The position numbers and the translations under genes were made by a program. The notes under the pieces were generated by a model. It was given only the letters and a program-made list of their open reading frames with translations. It did no database searches and was not told the origin of the DNA. From G963662655 sp963666875 (GTDB lineage: Bacteria; Cloacimonadota; Cloacimonadia; Cloacimonadales; JAIOQZ01): a DNA stretch of 64,000 nucleotides. Shown in pieces: positions 1-9,604 of the stretch (positions are counted from its first letter, which is position 1; the number at the start of each line of letters is the position of its first letter). The DNA is taken from assembly GCA_963666875.2 (NCBI GenBank), contig CAXXPU010000006.1, positions 496,001 to 560,000 on the forward strand, given 5' to 3'.

Positions 1-1616
1 TCGATCATCGAGTCGCCAGACGTGACAGCTTCAGTATCCTGATTTTCTGCGGAATCTTTCACGATCAGTTCGTCGATGTTCCAGAAAGAGAGACGGTTAA
101 GATCCTGAGAAACAAACTCGAACTTCAGGAAAAGAGTCGAGCTGCCGACACCGTCGGTGGTATAGATAGTGACACCCTGATTCTCGGTATCATTCGCACC
201 GGTGTAGGTGTATGTCCAGACAGCGGATCCCCAAGTCGCTCCGTCGGTAGATGTGAACAGACCGAGTTCGAAGCTGCCCGTGCCCCCAGCGTAGGTGGAG
301 ATGCTCTGACACCAGCTGACATCGAGTGAGGAGTATCCGGTCGTATTGATCGGGCAGGATACGAGGTTGTCGCCAACCGCATACGAGTTGTATCCGATGG
401 TCGCTTCAGGTGCGACGCCACCGGCATAGCTGCTGTTGCTCGAATACCAGTTGCTGTTGTTCTGCCATCCTGCGGGCAGGAATGTCGAGAAGTCTTCATG
501 ATACGGTATTGTCGGAGCATCCGCAACGTCGATCATGATTTCATTGCTGTAGATGGTGCCTTCTGCGAACATTGCGGCAAATACAAGGTACGCTGTTCCG
601 GTAGTATTTGGAGTGAAGTCCAAAGGATTGTCCGTCATTCCAGTTGGCATATAGGGCCCGCCACTGGTTGCCGAAAGCGCCCATTCAGTTATTATTGTGC
701 TTCCCGCGATATTGGCGGTAAGGGTATTAATCGGTTGATTGACGATGAGGTATTGATCGTCGGCAGGTGTGACCGACACACCATTGACTGTGAAGTTTGC
801 GCTTTCATCACCGAGAACTGCCGGGTCATCGGACTCTACGCGGATTGCGTAATCTGTTCCGCCCTCGCATGGAATCGGGATGGTGAAATTGATCGATCCG
901 GAAGGATCTGTAGTCTCTGCTGCAAGCGTATAGGTTCCGATTTCTGTTGCGCTTGCGAAAGAGCCGTTAACATCTGAAAGCATTGCGGAGAAAACACAGC
1001 CGGCGGCGAAGGTGCCGCTCGATGTGAAGGCAACGGAACCTGTTCCGCCGGGATTGAACGGGGCGGTCGAGATCGCGCCGGTAACGATGGATTCGGTAGA
1101 AGACGAGTAGTCTGTTAGAACGATATCGTCGATATTAGCACGTTTGCCGACGGATCCTGAAATCGAGGAGATACGGATACGAACGTTTCCTGCAACGTTG
1201 ACTTCTTCGCTCCACTCGGTAAGAGCAGCCTGCGTGTTTGAATCGAAATCCGATCCTACCTGTGTCCAGATGTTACCACCATCGGTACTGTATTCAACTC
1301 GAAGCGTCGGGGCAGTCGAGTCGGTGCCATACTTTGCGTATTGAAGTGTTATGGTTCCAAGTCCACCAGACTTGTCTTCAAGCATGGTCATGTCGCCGAT
1401 GTGTCTGAGACGCGCAGATTTGGTTCCGTTTTTCTTGTCGTTATCAAGATTACCAATCAAAGTGTTGTTAAGGTTCCAGTTAATGCCGTTGAGAGAAACG
1501 TCTCCAGCGGTGTAGGAACCCTTGCTTTCAGCTTCGAAATCCACTGTGTAGTCAGCGAACATACTCACGATGCTGCAAAGCAGGATGAATACGAGAATAA
1601 ATCCTTTTTGCTTCAT
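1..1616 (-). CDS. Secreted choice-of-anchor J-like protein, 3' end outside window
   Basis: I read this frame directly: it is open from an ATG at 1616 (preceded by GGAG) to base 1, 538 codons without a stop, so its C-terminus lies outside the window. The product starts with a signal peptide (MKQKGFILVFILLCSIVSMFA, cut into two words here only by the reader's eye). Next come beta-rich domains and, near residues 380-525, a segment of the choice-of-anchor J/MAM-like type (EDFSTFLPAGW, then VSWCQSI and FWNIDELIV). Such modules occur in secreted adhesins and hydrolases of the FCB group. A C-terminal sorting tail like those of the neighbouring genes is likely but not visible. No catalytic motif is seen. 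The specific ligand is unknown. Confidence 0.85.
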   Translation of the reverse strand, partial: MKQKGFILVFILLCSIVSMFADYTVDFEAESKGSYTAGDVSLNGINWNLNNTLIGNLDNDKKNGTKSARLRHIGDMTMLEDKSGGLGTITLQYAKYGTDSTAPTLRVEYSTDGGNIWTQVGSDFDSNTQAALTEWSEEVNVAGNVRIRISSISGSVGKRANIDDIVLTDYSSSTESIVTGAISTAPFNPGGTGSVAFTSSGTFAAGCVFSAMLSDVNGSFASATEIGTYTLAAETTDPSGSINFTIPIPCEGGTDYAIRVESDDPAVLGDESANFTVNGVSVTPADDQYLIVNQPINTLTANIAGSTIITEWALSATSGGPYMPTGMTDNPLDFTPNTTGTAYLVFAAMFAEGTIYSNEIMIDVADAPTIPYHEDFSTFLPAGWQNNSNWYSSNSSYAGGVAPEATIGYNSYAVGDNLVSCPINTTGYSSLDVSWCQSISTYAGGTGSFELGLFTSTDGATWGSAVWTYTYTGANDTENQGVTIYTTDGVGSSTLFLKFEFVSQDLNRLSFWNIDELIVKDSAENQDTEAVTSGDSMI

Positions 1617-1931
1617 TTCGTTCTCCTTGCTGTTTTGATTTTCTGTTTTTATATTTCGACAATAATTCCACGATTTCCGGCAAGCAAATCGCAATCCGCT
1701 GGCAGGAAAAGAGTTATGATTTCACTCAATTTCACGCTCCGATATTTTAAAATCCGACCTTCATCTGTCAATTCATTTTTTCGACATTCGTGAACTATAA
1801 TATGCTGCTAACGAATTACTTACAAATCGATGTTGCGAGTGTTTCTTTAAACGAAACGGTTTCTTGTATTTGCGGATACTGGAGGCTTGGATTCGTGGTT
1901 CAAATATATCGGAAATTTAAATTTAGATGCG
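1617..1931. other. Intergenic, AT-rich, no gene seen
   Basis: This 315-bp AT-rich gap separates two minus-strand genes. It should carry the promoter of the secreted gene at 1616. A weak GTTTC/GAAAC dyad lies near 1838-1862, but there is no clear terminator and no convincing ORF. Confidence 0.5.
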
Positions 1932-3476
1932 TTACTCTTTTTTCTCGTCGAAAACGACCATCTCGATCTCGTCGGCGTAGGCTTGCATTTTATAATCCTG
2001 CTGTTCCTTGTATCGTGAAAGGATGCGATCGATGCGGCATGTGGCTTCATCGATTCGGCTGATATAGGGATTAATATCGGGATTGCCGTATTTCATGTCG
2101 AGCATCTCGACGTTGCCCTTAATGATCATCAGCGGTTGATTGATTTCGTGATTGGCGGTCACCGCCATGGCGAAGATCGAGTTTTTCCGTTCGAGCTTGA
2201 GGATCTCCATGTGTGCGTTGGTCAGTTTATTGTACATCTGCGTCAGTTCGTCGTTCATCCTTTTCAGTTCCTGATTCTTCTTGCGCAGCAGCTCGGATTC
2301 CCGTTCTTTCCGTTCGGTTTCCCAACGCACTTTGAGGTTGGCGATGCGGTTGTTCAGATCCTCTGGAAAGCCATCCTGCATGAAAAATATCTGCTTCTGC
2401 AAGTATTCGGCTTTCTTCTTGTATTTACGCAGGTGGCTGTAAACATGGGCAAGCTGTTCGAACACCAGGGAGCGATTCTTGTTCAGATTTTTCTCCTCCA
2501 TGAGTTCTTCCGCTTGATGCAGGTATTCCAGCGCTTTTTCGTAATTATTCCGTTTGATATGCAGTTTTCCGAGAAGAGCCAGTACAGTAGCCTGCTGGTT
2601 TCGGTCGAAGGATTTCTCCGATGGTGGCAGAGCTTTCTGTAACCAGGTGTTGGCTTCGTCATACATTTCTTTCACGATATACATATTCGCGAGATTGACA
2701 TACCCGTTCAGCAGCCACTGTGGCATCAGGCAGCTTTCTTCAAGAAGCTCGATCCCTTTGATGAAATCGTCGATAGCGTCATCGAACCTGTGCATATTTG
2801 AATAGGTCGTTCCACGATTGATATAAGCGCCGGCCAAGTCTCCGATGCTATTTCTTGTCTTGCTTAGCTCGATCGCTTTCCCGGCATACATCAATGCGTC
2901 GTCGTATATGGCGAGATTGTTGTTGACATTGAGTAAATTCAGATAGGCAGATATCAAGAGCCTTTTATCGGGTCCAGACTCAATCACATCCACGGCCTGC
3001 TGAAAGAAATCCAGGGCGCGATCGTAGGCGTTGATAGCAACATTGACCAACCCGAGATTCAGAAGTAACGCTCCCTTCGCTTTCATATTGCCAGAATCCT
3101 CGGCATACTGCAATCCCTGCAGGATAATTTCCATTGATTTCTGAGCATCTCTTGCGTAGAAGTAATGTTTGGAGAGGTCGATGATCCACATGGCAGCAGT
3201 CGAATAATCCTCGTCGCCGAGACTCGATGCAATCTCCTTCTCGAGAATCTCGATATTCAGTTCGATCCGATTGACCCGCTCATTGGCAAAGATGTATTCC
3301 CGGATCGCCAGGATTCGTTCATCTTTGGGAATCGTTGTTTCCTCGATCAGGTGAAGCGCTTCCTCCAGAAGCTCGATTTTCTTATGCGAGTCTTTCGTTT
3401 TACTGGCTTCATCGCGAAGCTGTTTGATCCGTTTAACGGCCTCGTTCATCACTTCATTTTTCAACGACTTGGTCAT
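1932..3476 (-). CDS. TPR protein with C-terminal HisKA-like dimerisation helix, no kinase domain
   Basis: A 514-residue cytoplasmic protein with no signal peptide. Residues about 5-370 form tandem tetratricopeptide repeats (for example KGALLLNLGLVNVAINAYDRALDFF and NYEKALEYLHQAEEL segments). A charged coiled coil follows at about 385-430 (KVRWETERKERESELLRKK), and then a histidine-kinase-type H-box, TANHEINQPLMIIKGN, with His443 as the candidate phospho-acceptor. The protein ends 71 residues after that His, so the HATPase_c ATP-binding domain is absent. TPR-plus-kinase sensors are known; a version that stops after the DHp helix is unusual. It may be phosphorylated in trans or act as a scaffold. 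The ATG at 3476 follows GGGGGAAATAGAG. It is transcribed away from the large array on the plus strand. Confidence 0.8.
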   Translation of the reverse strand: MTKSLKNEVMNEAVKRIKQLRDEASKTKDSHKKIELLEEALHLIEETTIPKDERILAIREYIFANERVNRIELNIEILEKEIASSLGDEDYSTAAMWIIDLSKHYFYARDAQKSMEIILQGLQYAEDSGNMKAKGALLLNLGLVNVAINAYDRALDFFQQAVDVIESGPDKRLLISAYLNLLNVNNNLAIYDDALMYAGKAIELSKTRNSIGDLAGAYINRGTTYSNMHRFDDAIDDFIKGIELLEESCLMPQWLLNGYVNLANMYIVKEMYDEANTWLQKALPPSEKSFDRNQQATVLALLGKLHIKRNNYEKALEYLHQAEELMEEKNLNKNRSLVFEQLAHVYSHLRKYKKKAEYLQKQIFFMQDGFPEDLNNRIANLKVRWETERKERESELLRKKNQELKRMNDELTQMYNKLTNAHMEILKLERKNSIFAMAVTANHEINQPLMIIKGNVEMLDMKYGNPDINPYISRIDEATCRIDRILSRYKEQQDYKMQAYADEIEMVVFDEKKE

Positions 3477-3692
3477 TCTCTATTTCCCCCATGGTGGATG
3501 TCGAATTATTAATATAGTATCCGGTTCAAACATGTCAATAACAATTGTTGCACTCGCAGGTCTTTCGTTTGCCCAGACGATTTGCTCACGGTCCCAATCC
3601 AGTTGCGTTGTTCATTCTCCATGCTTCTCGCTCGAATGATCGATGAGTTACAGTTCGGGAACACTCGTTTGCGATTTTCTCCAACTTTTATT

Positions 3693-3720
3693 TTGACAAA
3701 TATTTCGGTAGTGTCATAAT
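3693..3720 (+). promoter_or_regulatory. Sigma70-like promoter for the secreted-protein array
   Basis: TTGACA at 3693-3698 and CATAAT at 3715-3720 are separated by 16 bp. The pair lies 44 bp upstream of the ATG at 3764 in an otherwise AT-rich gap. It is a good match to the standard -35/-10 consensus. Confidence 0.55.
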
Positions 3721-3763
3721 TTTTACAAATTAACAACCACGTCTTTATGACAGGGAGGCAGAC

Positions 3764-6700
3764 ATGAAGAAGCTGATGTTTCTATTCACATTTCTCCTGT
3801 TCGGACTACTATTTGCCGAATGGACAATCGTCGCAACCTATCCGATTACGGAAAACGCATCCGGCCTCGCCTGGGACGGAGAATATCTATATTGCGGAAT
3901 GTACGGAGCGAACGGGGACGAGGTCTATCGAATCGATCCCTCCAATGGCTCGAGCGAACTGCTCTTCACAGGAACCATGGACGACACATACGGTATGACC
4001 TGGGACGGCGAACACCTCTGGATCACCGATCACCCCGGTAGCTCGTCCAACCCCGCCATCGCTTATCAGCTCGATATGAGCGGAAATATCCTGCAACAGG
4101 TCAATCTGCCCGATCACTATATGTCGGGAATCGCCTACGACGACGGTAATTTCTGGGTCTCGACGTATTACGACCCGGACGGATACATCTACAAAATCGA
4201 CAGCCAGGGCAATATTCTCGACGAATTCGCAGCGCCCGACAACCAGCCGTGGGACCTGTGCATGGAAAACGGATTCCTCTGGATGGCAGATTACTGGGGC
4301 GATGCGCTCTACAAGATCGATCCCAGCGACGGCAGCCTGATCGAGAGTCACGCATCCGAGGGAGTCGATCCTGCCGGCATCGTCTTCGACGGAAACTACA
4401 TCTGGTACTGCGACAACGGTCAGGGAGGTAACGACTACCTCTACAAGGTTGATCTCGGCGGTGCGGGAACCCCCGCGATCGAACTCGGTTGGGACGAATA
4501 CGATTTCGGCAATGTGGTCATCGACGAGGCTGTGAACATCTCGTTGCCCATCACCAACAATGGAACCGCCGATCTGATTATCTCTGATTTCAACTCCGAC
4601 CAGGCGTCGTTCGATCTGACCGAAAATCTGCCGGTTACCGTCACGCCTGGCTCGACATACAACTTCGGAATCGTCTGCTACCCGCAGTCCTGGGGGCAGA
4701 TCGACGGCACGGGAGAGGTCGTTTCCAACGATCCGGTCAATCCGTCCGTGACAGTCTCGCTCAGCGTCTATGGCATCTTCGCAGAACAGGAGATCGAATA
4801 CGAACCGGTCGCACTCGATTACGGCACCGTGCGACTGAATGCCCTGACCGGGAGAAGTATCGAGTTATCCAACCAGGGCGCCGGCGATCTTTCCATCACC
4901 GGTATCACGATCGACAACGATTTATTCCACGTCGAAGAACTCGATCTACCCATCACCATCCCTACACGCGATTCAGTAGCAATCCGCATCTGGCTCGACG
5001 CGAACCAGACCGGCGATTTCACTGCCGATCTCACTATCGCGAATAACGATGCCGACGAAGGAACCCTGGTCATCTCCGTCGATGCGACCATCTCGCAGGA
5101 ATCACAGGATATCGGCACCGAATACTGGCATTTCCAGACCAACGTACAGGGCGAGAAAGTGACCGCCATGCGGAAATTCACCGATATCAACAGCGACGGA
5201 TATGCCGAGGTGATCGTCTGCGACAACCGCTACCATGTTTATTGCCTCAACGGCGCCAGCAGCGGAGAAGCGGACGTGCTGTGGCGATTCGATACGAACA
5301 TCGACGAGATCGGGTACGGCTCGATCTACGACGACCGCGGACTGGGCATAACCGACGATCTCAACGAGGACGGCGTTCTCGACGTGGTCATCGGAACCGC
5401 GTGGGGGAGTCGCTGCGTCTTCGCCCTCGACGGAACCTGCGGCGAGATTATCTGGTACTACGACACGCATCTGATCGGCGATGGCGGCTGGGTTTATCAG
5501 GTGGATGGCAGGCGCGATTTCACCGGAGACGGCGTCAGCGATATCCTTGCCTCTGCCGGAGACGACGGCGGCGGAACGGGTCCTCGGGCGATCTTCCTCT
5601 TCAACGGAACCGACGGCAGCGTCGAATGGATGCAGCAGTTCGATACCGCAAGGGCCTCTGTCAGCTCCATCGACGACCAGAACGACGACAACATACCGGA
5701 CGTGATCTGCGGCGGTTCGTCGGATGGCACCGATGCAGATTTCTCGCTTTTATCAGGAGCGAACGGATCCGTGATTTTCACGCATGATGCAGGCACGACA
5801 GCCTGCTGGGCCGTTCTGGATATCAACGACGTCACGGGCGACGGCATTCAGGACATGGTCTTCGGTAGTTTCGGCGGTCAGCTTGTCTGTCTGGATCGTG
5901 ACGACACCGTTCATTGGATACATCTCGCGAACGGCACCATCACCAAGCTCGAGCGCGCGTATCATGGCAGTACCGAGTACGTCATACCCACCATGATCGG
6001 CGGGAACGTCTGCATCGCTGTCAACACCGATACCGGCTCCGCCACAACCTGGTATTCGAGCAACGGAAATTACCTCGATTGCTCGCCCATCGGTGATATC
6101 GACGGCGACATGCAGTTCGATATTCTTGCCGGTAAACTAACCAACGAAGCGCTGGCTGTCTCCAGCGAGAGTTCGTCGTTGATCTGGAACACCTTCATGA
6201 ACCAGCCGGTGGATCGAACCCGCGCGGTTGCCGATCTGGACGCCAACGACAGCCCGGAGATGATGTTCGGACTGCGTAATGGTTACGTCGTGTGCCTCTC
6301 GGGTGGCACAAGCGCCGGCGAACCCTTCGCGACCGTCACCATCAACGTTTCGACCAACTCGGGTTTCGGCACCAGTATGGCGAATTACGAGTTCGCAGGA
6401 CCGGAGACCTACGCCGGGGATGTGCCGCAGGATGGCGTCGTGGTGCTGGAGGACGTACCCTTCGGTATCTACGATCTGACGGTTACCCTGATTGTGCACG
6501 ACGACTGGATCGTGGAGAATTTCGAGGTTACCTCCGATCTCGAGATCGACGTCCTGCTGCACGAGACGCTGTTTCCCATTGAGGACTTCCGGTCGGAAGT
6601 GGATGGAAACACCGTGACACTCGAATGGGGACCGATCCCGACCCGAAACCTGAAGGACAGAAAAGAGCAGCAAGCCGATCGTTTCCTCGAAGGCGTACGT

Positions 6701-7159
6701 CTGTACTGGGAAGAGGCGATCATCGCGGAGCTGGTCGAGGAGGAGAGCTACTACATCGTGGAAGACGTACCCGGGGGAACGCACCATTTCTCGGCGGAGA
6801 ACATCTATACCTCGGGCGTGTCCGAGCCTGTCACCATCGAGGTGACCGTCCTCGGCACCGACGATCCCGGCATCGAGCCATACGAGACAGTGCTTCTCGG
6901 CAACACGCCCAATCCGTTTAATCCATCGACCACGATCCGCTTCTCGATCAAGGAAGATACGCCGGTGACGTTGAATATCTACAACCTCAAGGGTCAGAAG
7001 GTGCGGACACTCATCGACGAACGGATGGAGAAGGGTGAGCACGCGGTGACATGGCATGGCGACGACGATCAGGGAAAACCATGCTCCAGCGGTGTCTATC
7101 TGTACCGGATGCAGGCGGCAGATAATATCGAAACGAAGAAGATGATCATGATGAAATAA
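3764..7159 (+). CDS. Secreted FG-GAP/Ig-like multidomain protein with sorting tail
   Basis: A 1131-residue secreted protein; the ATG follows AGGGAGGCAG. Domains in order: signal peptide (1-18, cleavage after LLFA); a beta-propeller-like region (about 20-240) with YKIDPSDGS repeats; two choice-of-anchor D/Hydin-type Ig-like domains (about 245-450, motif YDFGNVVIDEA then ITNNGTADLIIS); an FG-GAP/PQQ-like propeller (about 460-880) with calcium-loop motifs such as DINSDGYAEVIV and DDLNEDGVLDVVIG; a linker; and a C-terminal tail from about residue 1045 (NTPNPFNPSTTI, then YNLKGQKVRTL, ending MIMMK). The tail resembles Por/T9SS type-A sorting domains. It is the first gene of a six-gene same-strand array. 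The function is probably extracellular adhesion or scaffolding, by family analogy only. Confidence 0.85.
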   Translation: MKKLMFLFTFLLFGLLFAEWTIVATYPITENASGLAWDGEYLYCGMYGANGDEVYRIDPSNGSSELLFTGTMDDTYGMTWDGEHLWITDHPGSSSNPAIAYQLDMSGNILQQVNLPDHYMSGIAYDDGNFWVSTYYDPDGYIYKIDSQGNILDEFAAPDNQPWDLCMENGFLWMADYWGDALYKIDPSDGSLIESHASEGVDPAGIVFDGNYIWYCDNGQGGNDYLYKVDLGGAGTPAIELGWDEYDFGNVVIDEAVNISLPITNNGTADLIISDFNSDQASFDLTENLPVTVTPGSTYNFGIVCYPQSWGQIDGTGEVVSNDPVNPSVTVSLSVYGIFAEQEIEYEPVALDYGTVRLNALTGRSIELSNQGAGDLSITGITIDNDLFHVEELDLPITIPTRDSVAIRIWLDANQTGDFTADLTIANNDADEGTLVISVDATISQESQDIGTEYWHFQTNVQGEKVTAMRKFTDINSDGYAEVIVCDNRYHVYCLNGASSGEADVLWRFDTNIDEIGYGSIYDDRGLGITDDLNEDGVLDVVIGTAWGSRCVFALDGTCGEIIWYYDTHLIGDGGWVYQVDGRRDFTGDGVSDILASAGDDGGGTGPRAIFLFNGTDGSVEWMQQFDTARASVSSIDDQNDDNIPDVICGGSSDGTDADFSLLSGANGSVIFTHDAGTTACWAVLDINDVTGDGIQDMVFGSFGGQLVCLDRDDTVHWIHLANGTITKLERAYHGSTEYVIPTMIGGNVCIAVNTDTGSATTWYSSNGNYLDCSPIGDIDGDMQFDILAGKLTNEALAVSSESSSLIWNTFMNQPVDRTRAVADLDANDSPEMMFGLRNGYVVCLSGGTSAGEPFATVTINVSTNSGFGTSMANYEFAGPETYAGDVPQDGVVVLEDVPFGIYDLTVTLIVHDDWIVENFEVTSDLEIDVLLHETLFPIEDFRSEVDGNTVTLEWGPIPTRNLKDRKEQQADRFLEGVRLYWEEAIIAELVEEESYYIVEDVPGGTHHFSAENIYTSGVSEPVTIEVTVLGTDDPGIEPYETVLLGNTPNPFNPSTTIRFSIKEDTPVTLNIYNLKGQKVRTLIDERMEKGEHAVTWHGDDDQGKPCSSGVYLYRMQAADNIETKKMIMMK

Positions 7160-7166
7160 TTTCGGC

Positions 7167-7228
7167 TTCCGATTTATCGGAAACGAAATGATCGAACGAA
7201 AGCCTTTCGCGAAGCGAAATAGCGAAAG
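7167..7228. repeat. Intergenic hairpins, REP-like
   Basis: TTCCGATTTATCGGAA (7167-7182) is a 6-bp stem just after the stop codon. The block around it (AATTTCGGC before, AACGAAATG after) recurs at 13917-13948. A second dyad, CTTTCGC (7204-7210)/GCGAAAG (7222-7228), follows. There is no U-tract, so these look more like REP elements or mRNA-stabilising hairpins than intrinsic terminators. The remaining bases to 7367 hold no gene. Confidence 0.55.
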
Positions 7229-7367
7229 TGGATTGTCGGCTTGTCTATTGTCAGAAGGGCAGGGAAAGTGTTATTGATGATGACATGAAATTCTTGTCCG
7301 GTTGTATGAAAAAAACTTGACGATTGTTTTCGTAATGTTACTGTTCCGGCAATTCAAGGGAGGAAGC

Positions 7368-9515
7368 ATGAAAAGGGTGATTTATGCGATTATTGCCATG
7401 CTGATGGCAACGAATCTTATGGCGGTTTACTACCAGTACGACCTTCAAGAGACAAATCTGGACGAAATCGTGCTCGCGAGCGACGATTTCTTCATAGCGT
7501 ATGACCGAACGGATTGGATAGCCCGTATTTACGATTGCTCCGATCCGCAGAACATCCATGAAGCATCGACACTGCCGATATCTGTGTCAGGTATGGATTC
7601 GTTTCATGGATGGATCACGGGCGATACGTTGATCGTGTCCAATACATTGATGTATTACGTCATTGATATTGGTGATCTGTCCAATCCGGAACTTTTGCTT
7701 TCGTCCGAGATCGGCTGCTATGGAAGCGAGCGTTCGGTGATGTCGGAAGACTTCGCCATCTTCTATACGGTTCTGTACAACTCTCCGGGAGATATTGAAT
7801 ACAGGCTGGAAATATGGGATGTTTCGGACATCATGAATCCGCAGTTCATGGGTTATCGATATACGAATGAAAGTGGCGGCATGGCACTTGATGGCGAAAT
7901 TCTCTATCGGTCATACGACGATACGATTTATGCATACCGAGTCATCGACCCGGATCATTTGGAGCAGGTTTCTCACATTGACGCAAGCGGAGATCTTACA
8001 ATTCGTGACGGAGTGCTATACGTTTTGAATCGACTGAGTTATATACTGTCTTCGTTCAATGTTTCCGATCCCCTTAACCCGCAATATCTGGATGAAGTAC
8101 AGACGCAAGGATACAATCTCCACCTTATGGGCGATACCGCAATCTGTCATTACAGTGGTTATAACGATTTCATCGATATCTCCGATCCCGGGAACCTCGA
8201 ACGAATCGGGTTTTTCAATGCCACAATGGACGGAATCGTGAATCTCGGCGATCATCGCCTCATGATGTTGAGCGACGGTTTCTGGAGATACATCGATATA
8301 TCGGAACCTGAGAACAATCTTCTGTCGGGATCGTACAGGGGACACAATCTTGGCAGTTCGTCGATTGAAAGTACAAGATTTACCGTACACGAGAACGCGA
8401 TGGTCCTGGCCCAGTACGCTGTACCAACGCAACTTGTGGATATCTCGAACGTTACCAGTCCGACCCTCATGTCGCAGATACCATACACGGGTCAACGCGA
8501 TGCCGAGATCGTGGATCATGTCCTCTTCATGCCGTACTACAGCTTAGGTATGAATTACTTCGACATCAGCGACTTGTCGTATCCTGCCTACTACGGTATG
8601 GTCGAGCACGATTGGGAATGGTATCCCAGGGATATGGCAATGATCGGCGATTATCTGTATGTATTGGTGGATCAGGGTATCGACTGGCTCAACGTCACCG
8701 AGCCGGAGTCGCCATTATATGGAAACCATATCGAGCTGAACTACGGCTTCAATAGCATGGAAACAACCGAAGAAAACATCTATGCCTGGAACGGAGAGAA
8801 TCCGCTGTATGTCTTCCGGATCGGGTCGTTCGGAATTCCCGATCATATTTCCACCCTGAATCCGGGCGAGGTAATCGATGTCGTACCCTATCTCGATTAC
8901 ATCTATGTTCTGACCCCATCGTCGATTATGACCTACGATGTCCTCGATCCCGCATCGCCGGTTCTGCTGAATACGTTGGAGCCGGACGGGTATCACGATT
9001 TCGAGACGGGCGAAATCCTTGGCAATCGGCTCATCGTTGCCGATAACCAGTGGAACAGCCTGCGCAGCTACTCGCTATCCAGTCCCGAAGCGCCGCAGTT
9101 GCTCGACGCGTACTACTGGAATCAACAAACGAGCCAGATCTACACGAAAGGCGATTTCCTCTGCCTGAACAACCAGCGCGGTGGAATCAGTTTCTTGCGG
9201 AGCGAAGCTGTCGATGTCGAGCGAGAAGACATTCCCCAGGTCGAACAATCCCTCTCCAACCACCCCAACCCGTTCAATCCGACCACGACGATTACTTTCT
9301 CCATCCCGACCGATGGCAATGTCACGCTGGAGGTGTTTAACATCCGTGGTCAGAAGGTGCGGACACTCATCGACGAACGGATGGAGAAGGGTGAGCATGC
9401 CGTTACTTGGCATGGCGACGACGACTATGGGAAACCATGCTCCAGCGGTGTGTATCTGTACCGGATGACGACTGATAATAATACTGAAACGAAGAAGATG
9501 CTCATGATGAAATAG
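7368..9515 (+). CDS. Secreted LVIVD-repeat beta-propeller protein with sorting tail (paralogue 1)
   Basis: I start this gene at ATG 7368 because GGGAGGAAGC lies directly upstream and the product then opens with a signal peptide (MKRVIYAIIAMLMATNLMA). The in-frame codons back to 7302 lack both. The 715-residue body carries degenerate repeats of the LVIVD family, marked by 'D-(V/I)-SD-P-x-(N/S)-P' turns (DCSDPQNIHE, FNVSDPLNPQYL, VDISNVTSPTL), which fold as beta-propellers. The tail (NHPNPFNPTTTITF, then FNIRGQKVRTLIDERMEKGEH, ending MLMMK) matches that of the upstream gene almost base for base over IDERMEKGEH. A role in surface display or adhesion is inferred; no enzyme motif is seen. Confidence 0.85.
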   Translation: MKRVIYAIIAMLMATNLMAVYYQYDLQETNLDEIVLASDDFFIAYDRTDWIARIYDCSDPQNIHEASTLPISVSGMDSFHGWITGDTLIVSNTLMYYVIDIGDLSNPELLLSSEIGCYGSERSVMSEDFAIFYTVLYNSPGDIEYRLEIWDVSDIMNPQFMGYRYTNESGGMALDGEILYRSYDDTIYAYRVIDPDHLEQVSHIDASGDLTIRDGVLYVLNRLSYILSSFNVSDPLNPQYLDEVQTQGYNLHLMGDTAICHYSGYNDFIDISDPGNLERIGFFNATMDGIVNLGDHRLMMLSDGFWRYIDISEPENNLLSGSYRGHNLGSSSIESTRFTVHENAMVLAQYAVPTQLVDISNVTSPTLMSQIPYTGQRDAEIVDHVLFMPYYSLGMNYFDISDLSYPAYYGMVEHDWEWYPRDMAMIGDYLYVLVDQGIDWLNVTEPESPLYGNHIELNYGFNSMETTEENIYAWNGENPLYVFRIGSFGIPDHISTLNPGEVIDVVPYLDYIYVLTPSSIMTYDVLDPASPVLLNTLEPDGYHDFETGEILGNRLIVADNQWNSLRSYSLSSPEAPQLLDAYYWNQQTSQIYTKGDFLCLNNQRGGISFLRSEAVDVEREDIPQVEQSLSNHPNPFNPTTTITFSIPTDGNVTLEVFNIRGQKVRTLIDERMEKGEHAVTWHGDDDYGKPCSSGVYLYRMTTDNNTETKKMLMMK

Positions 9516-9604
9516 CGATAACAGGAAATTTTTCAGAGCTGTTGTTGTAATTATCTTGACCGAAAATTCTGGATGATCCAGATATTATTGTCTGGAGGAA
9601 CGGC

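Noticed and set aside
6137..7057. A 306-codon minus-strand frame inside the FG-GAP gene
   Set aside because: Mirrors tail-encoding DNA; similar shadows occur opposite other tails.
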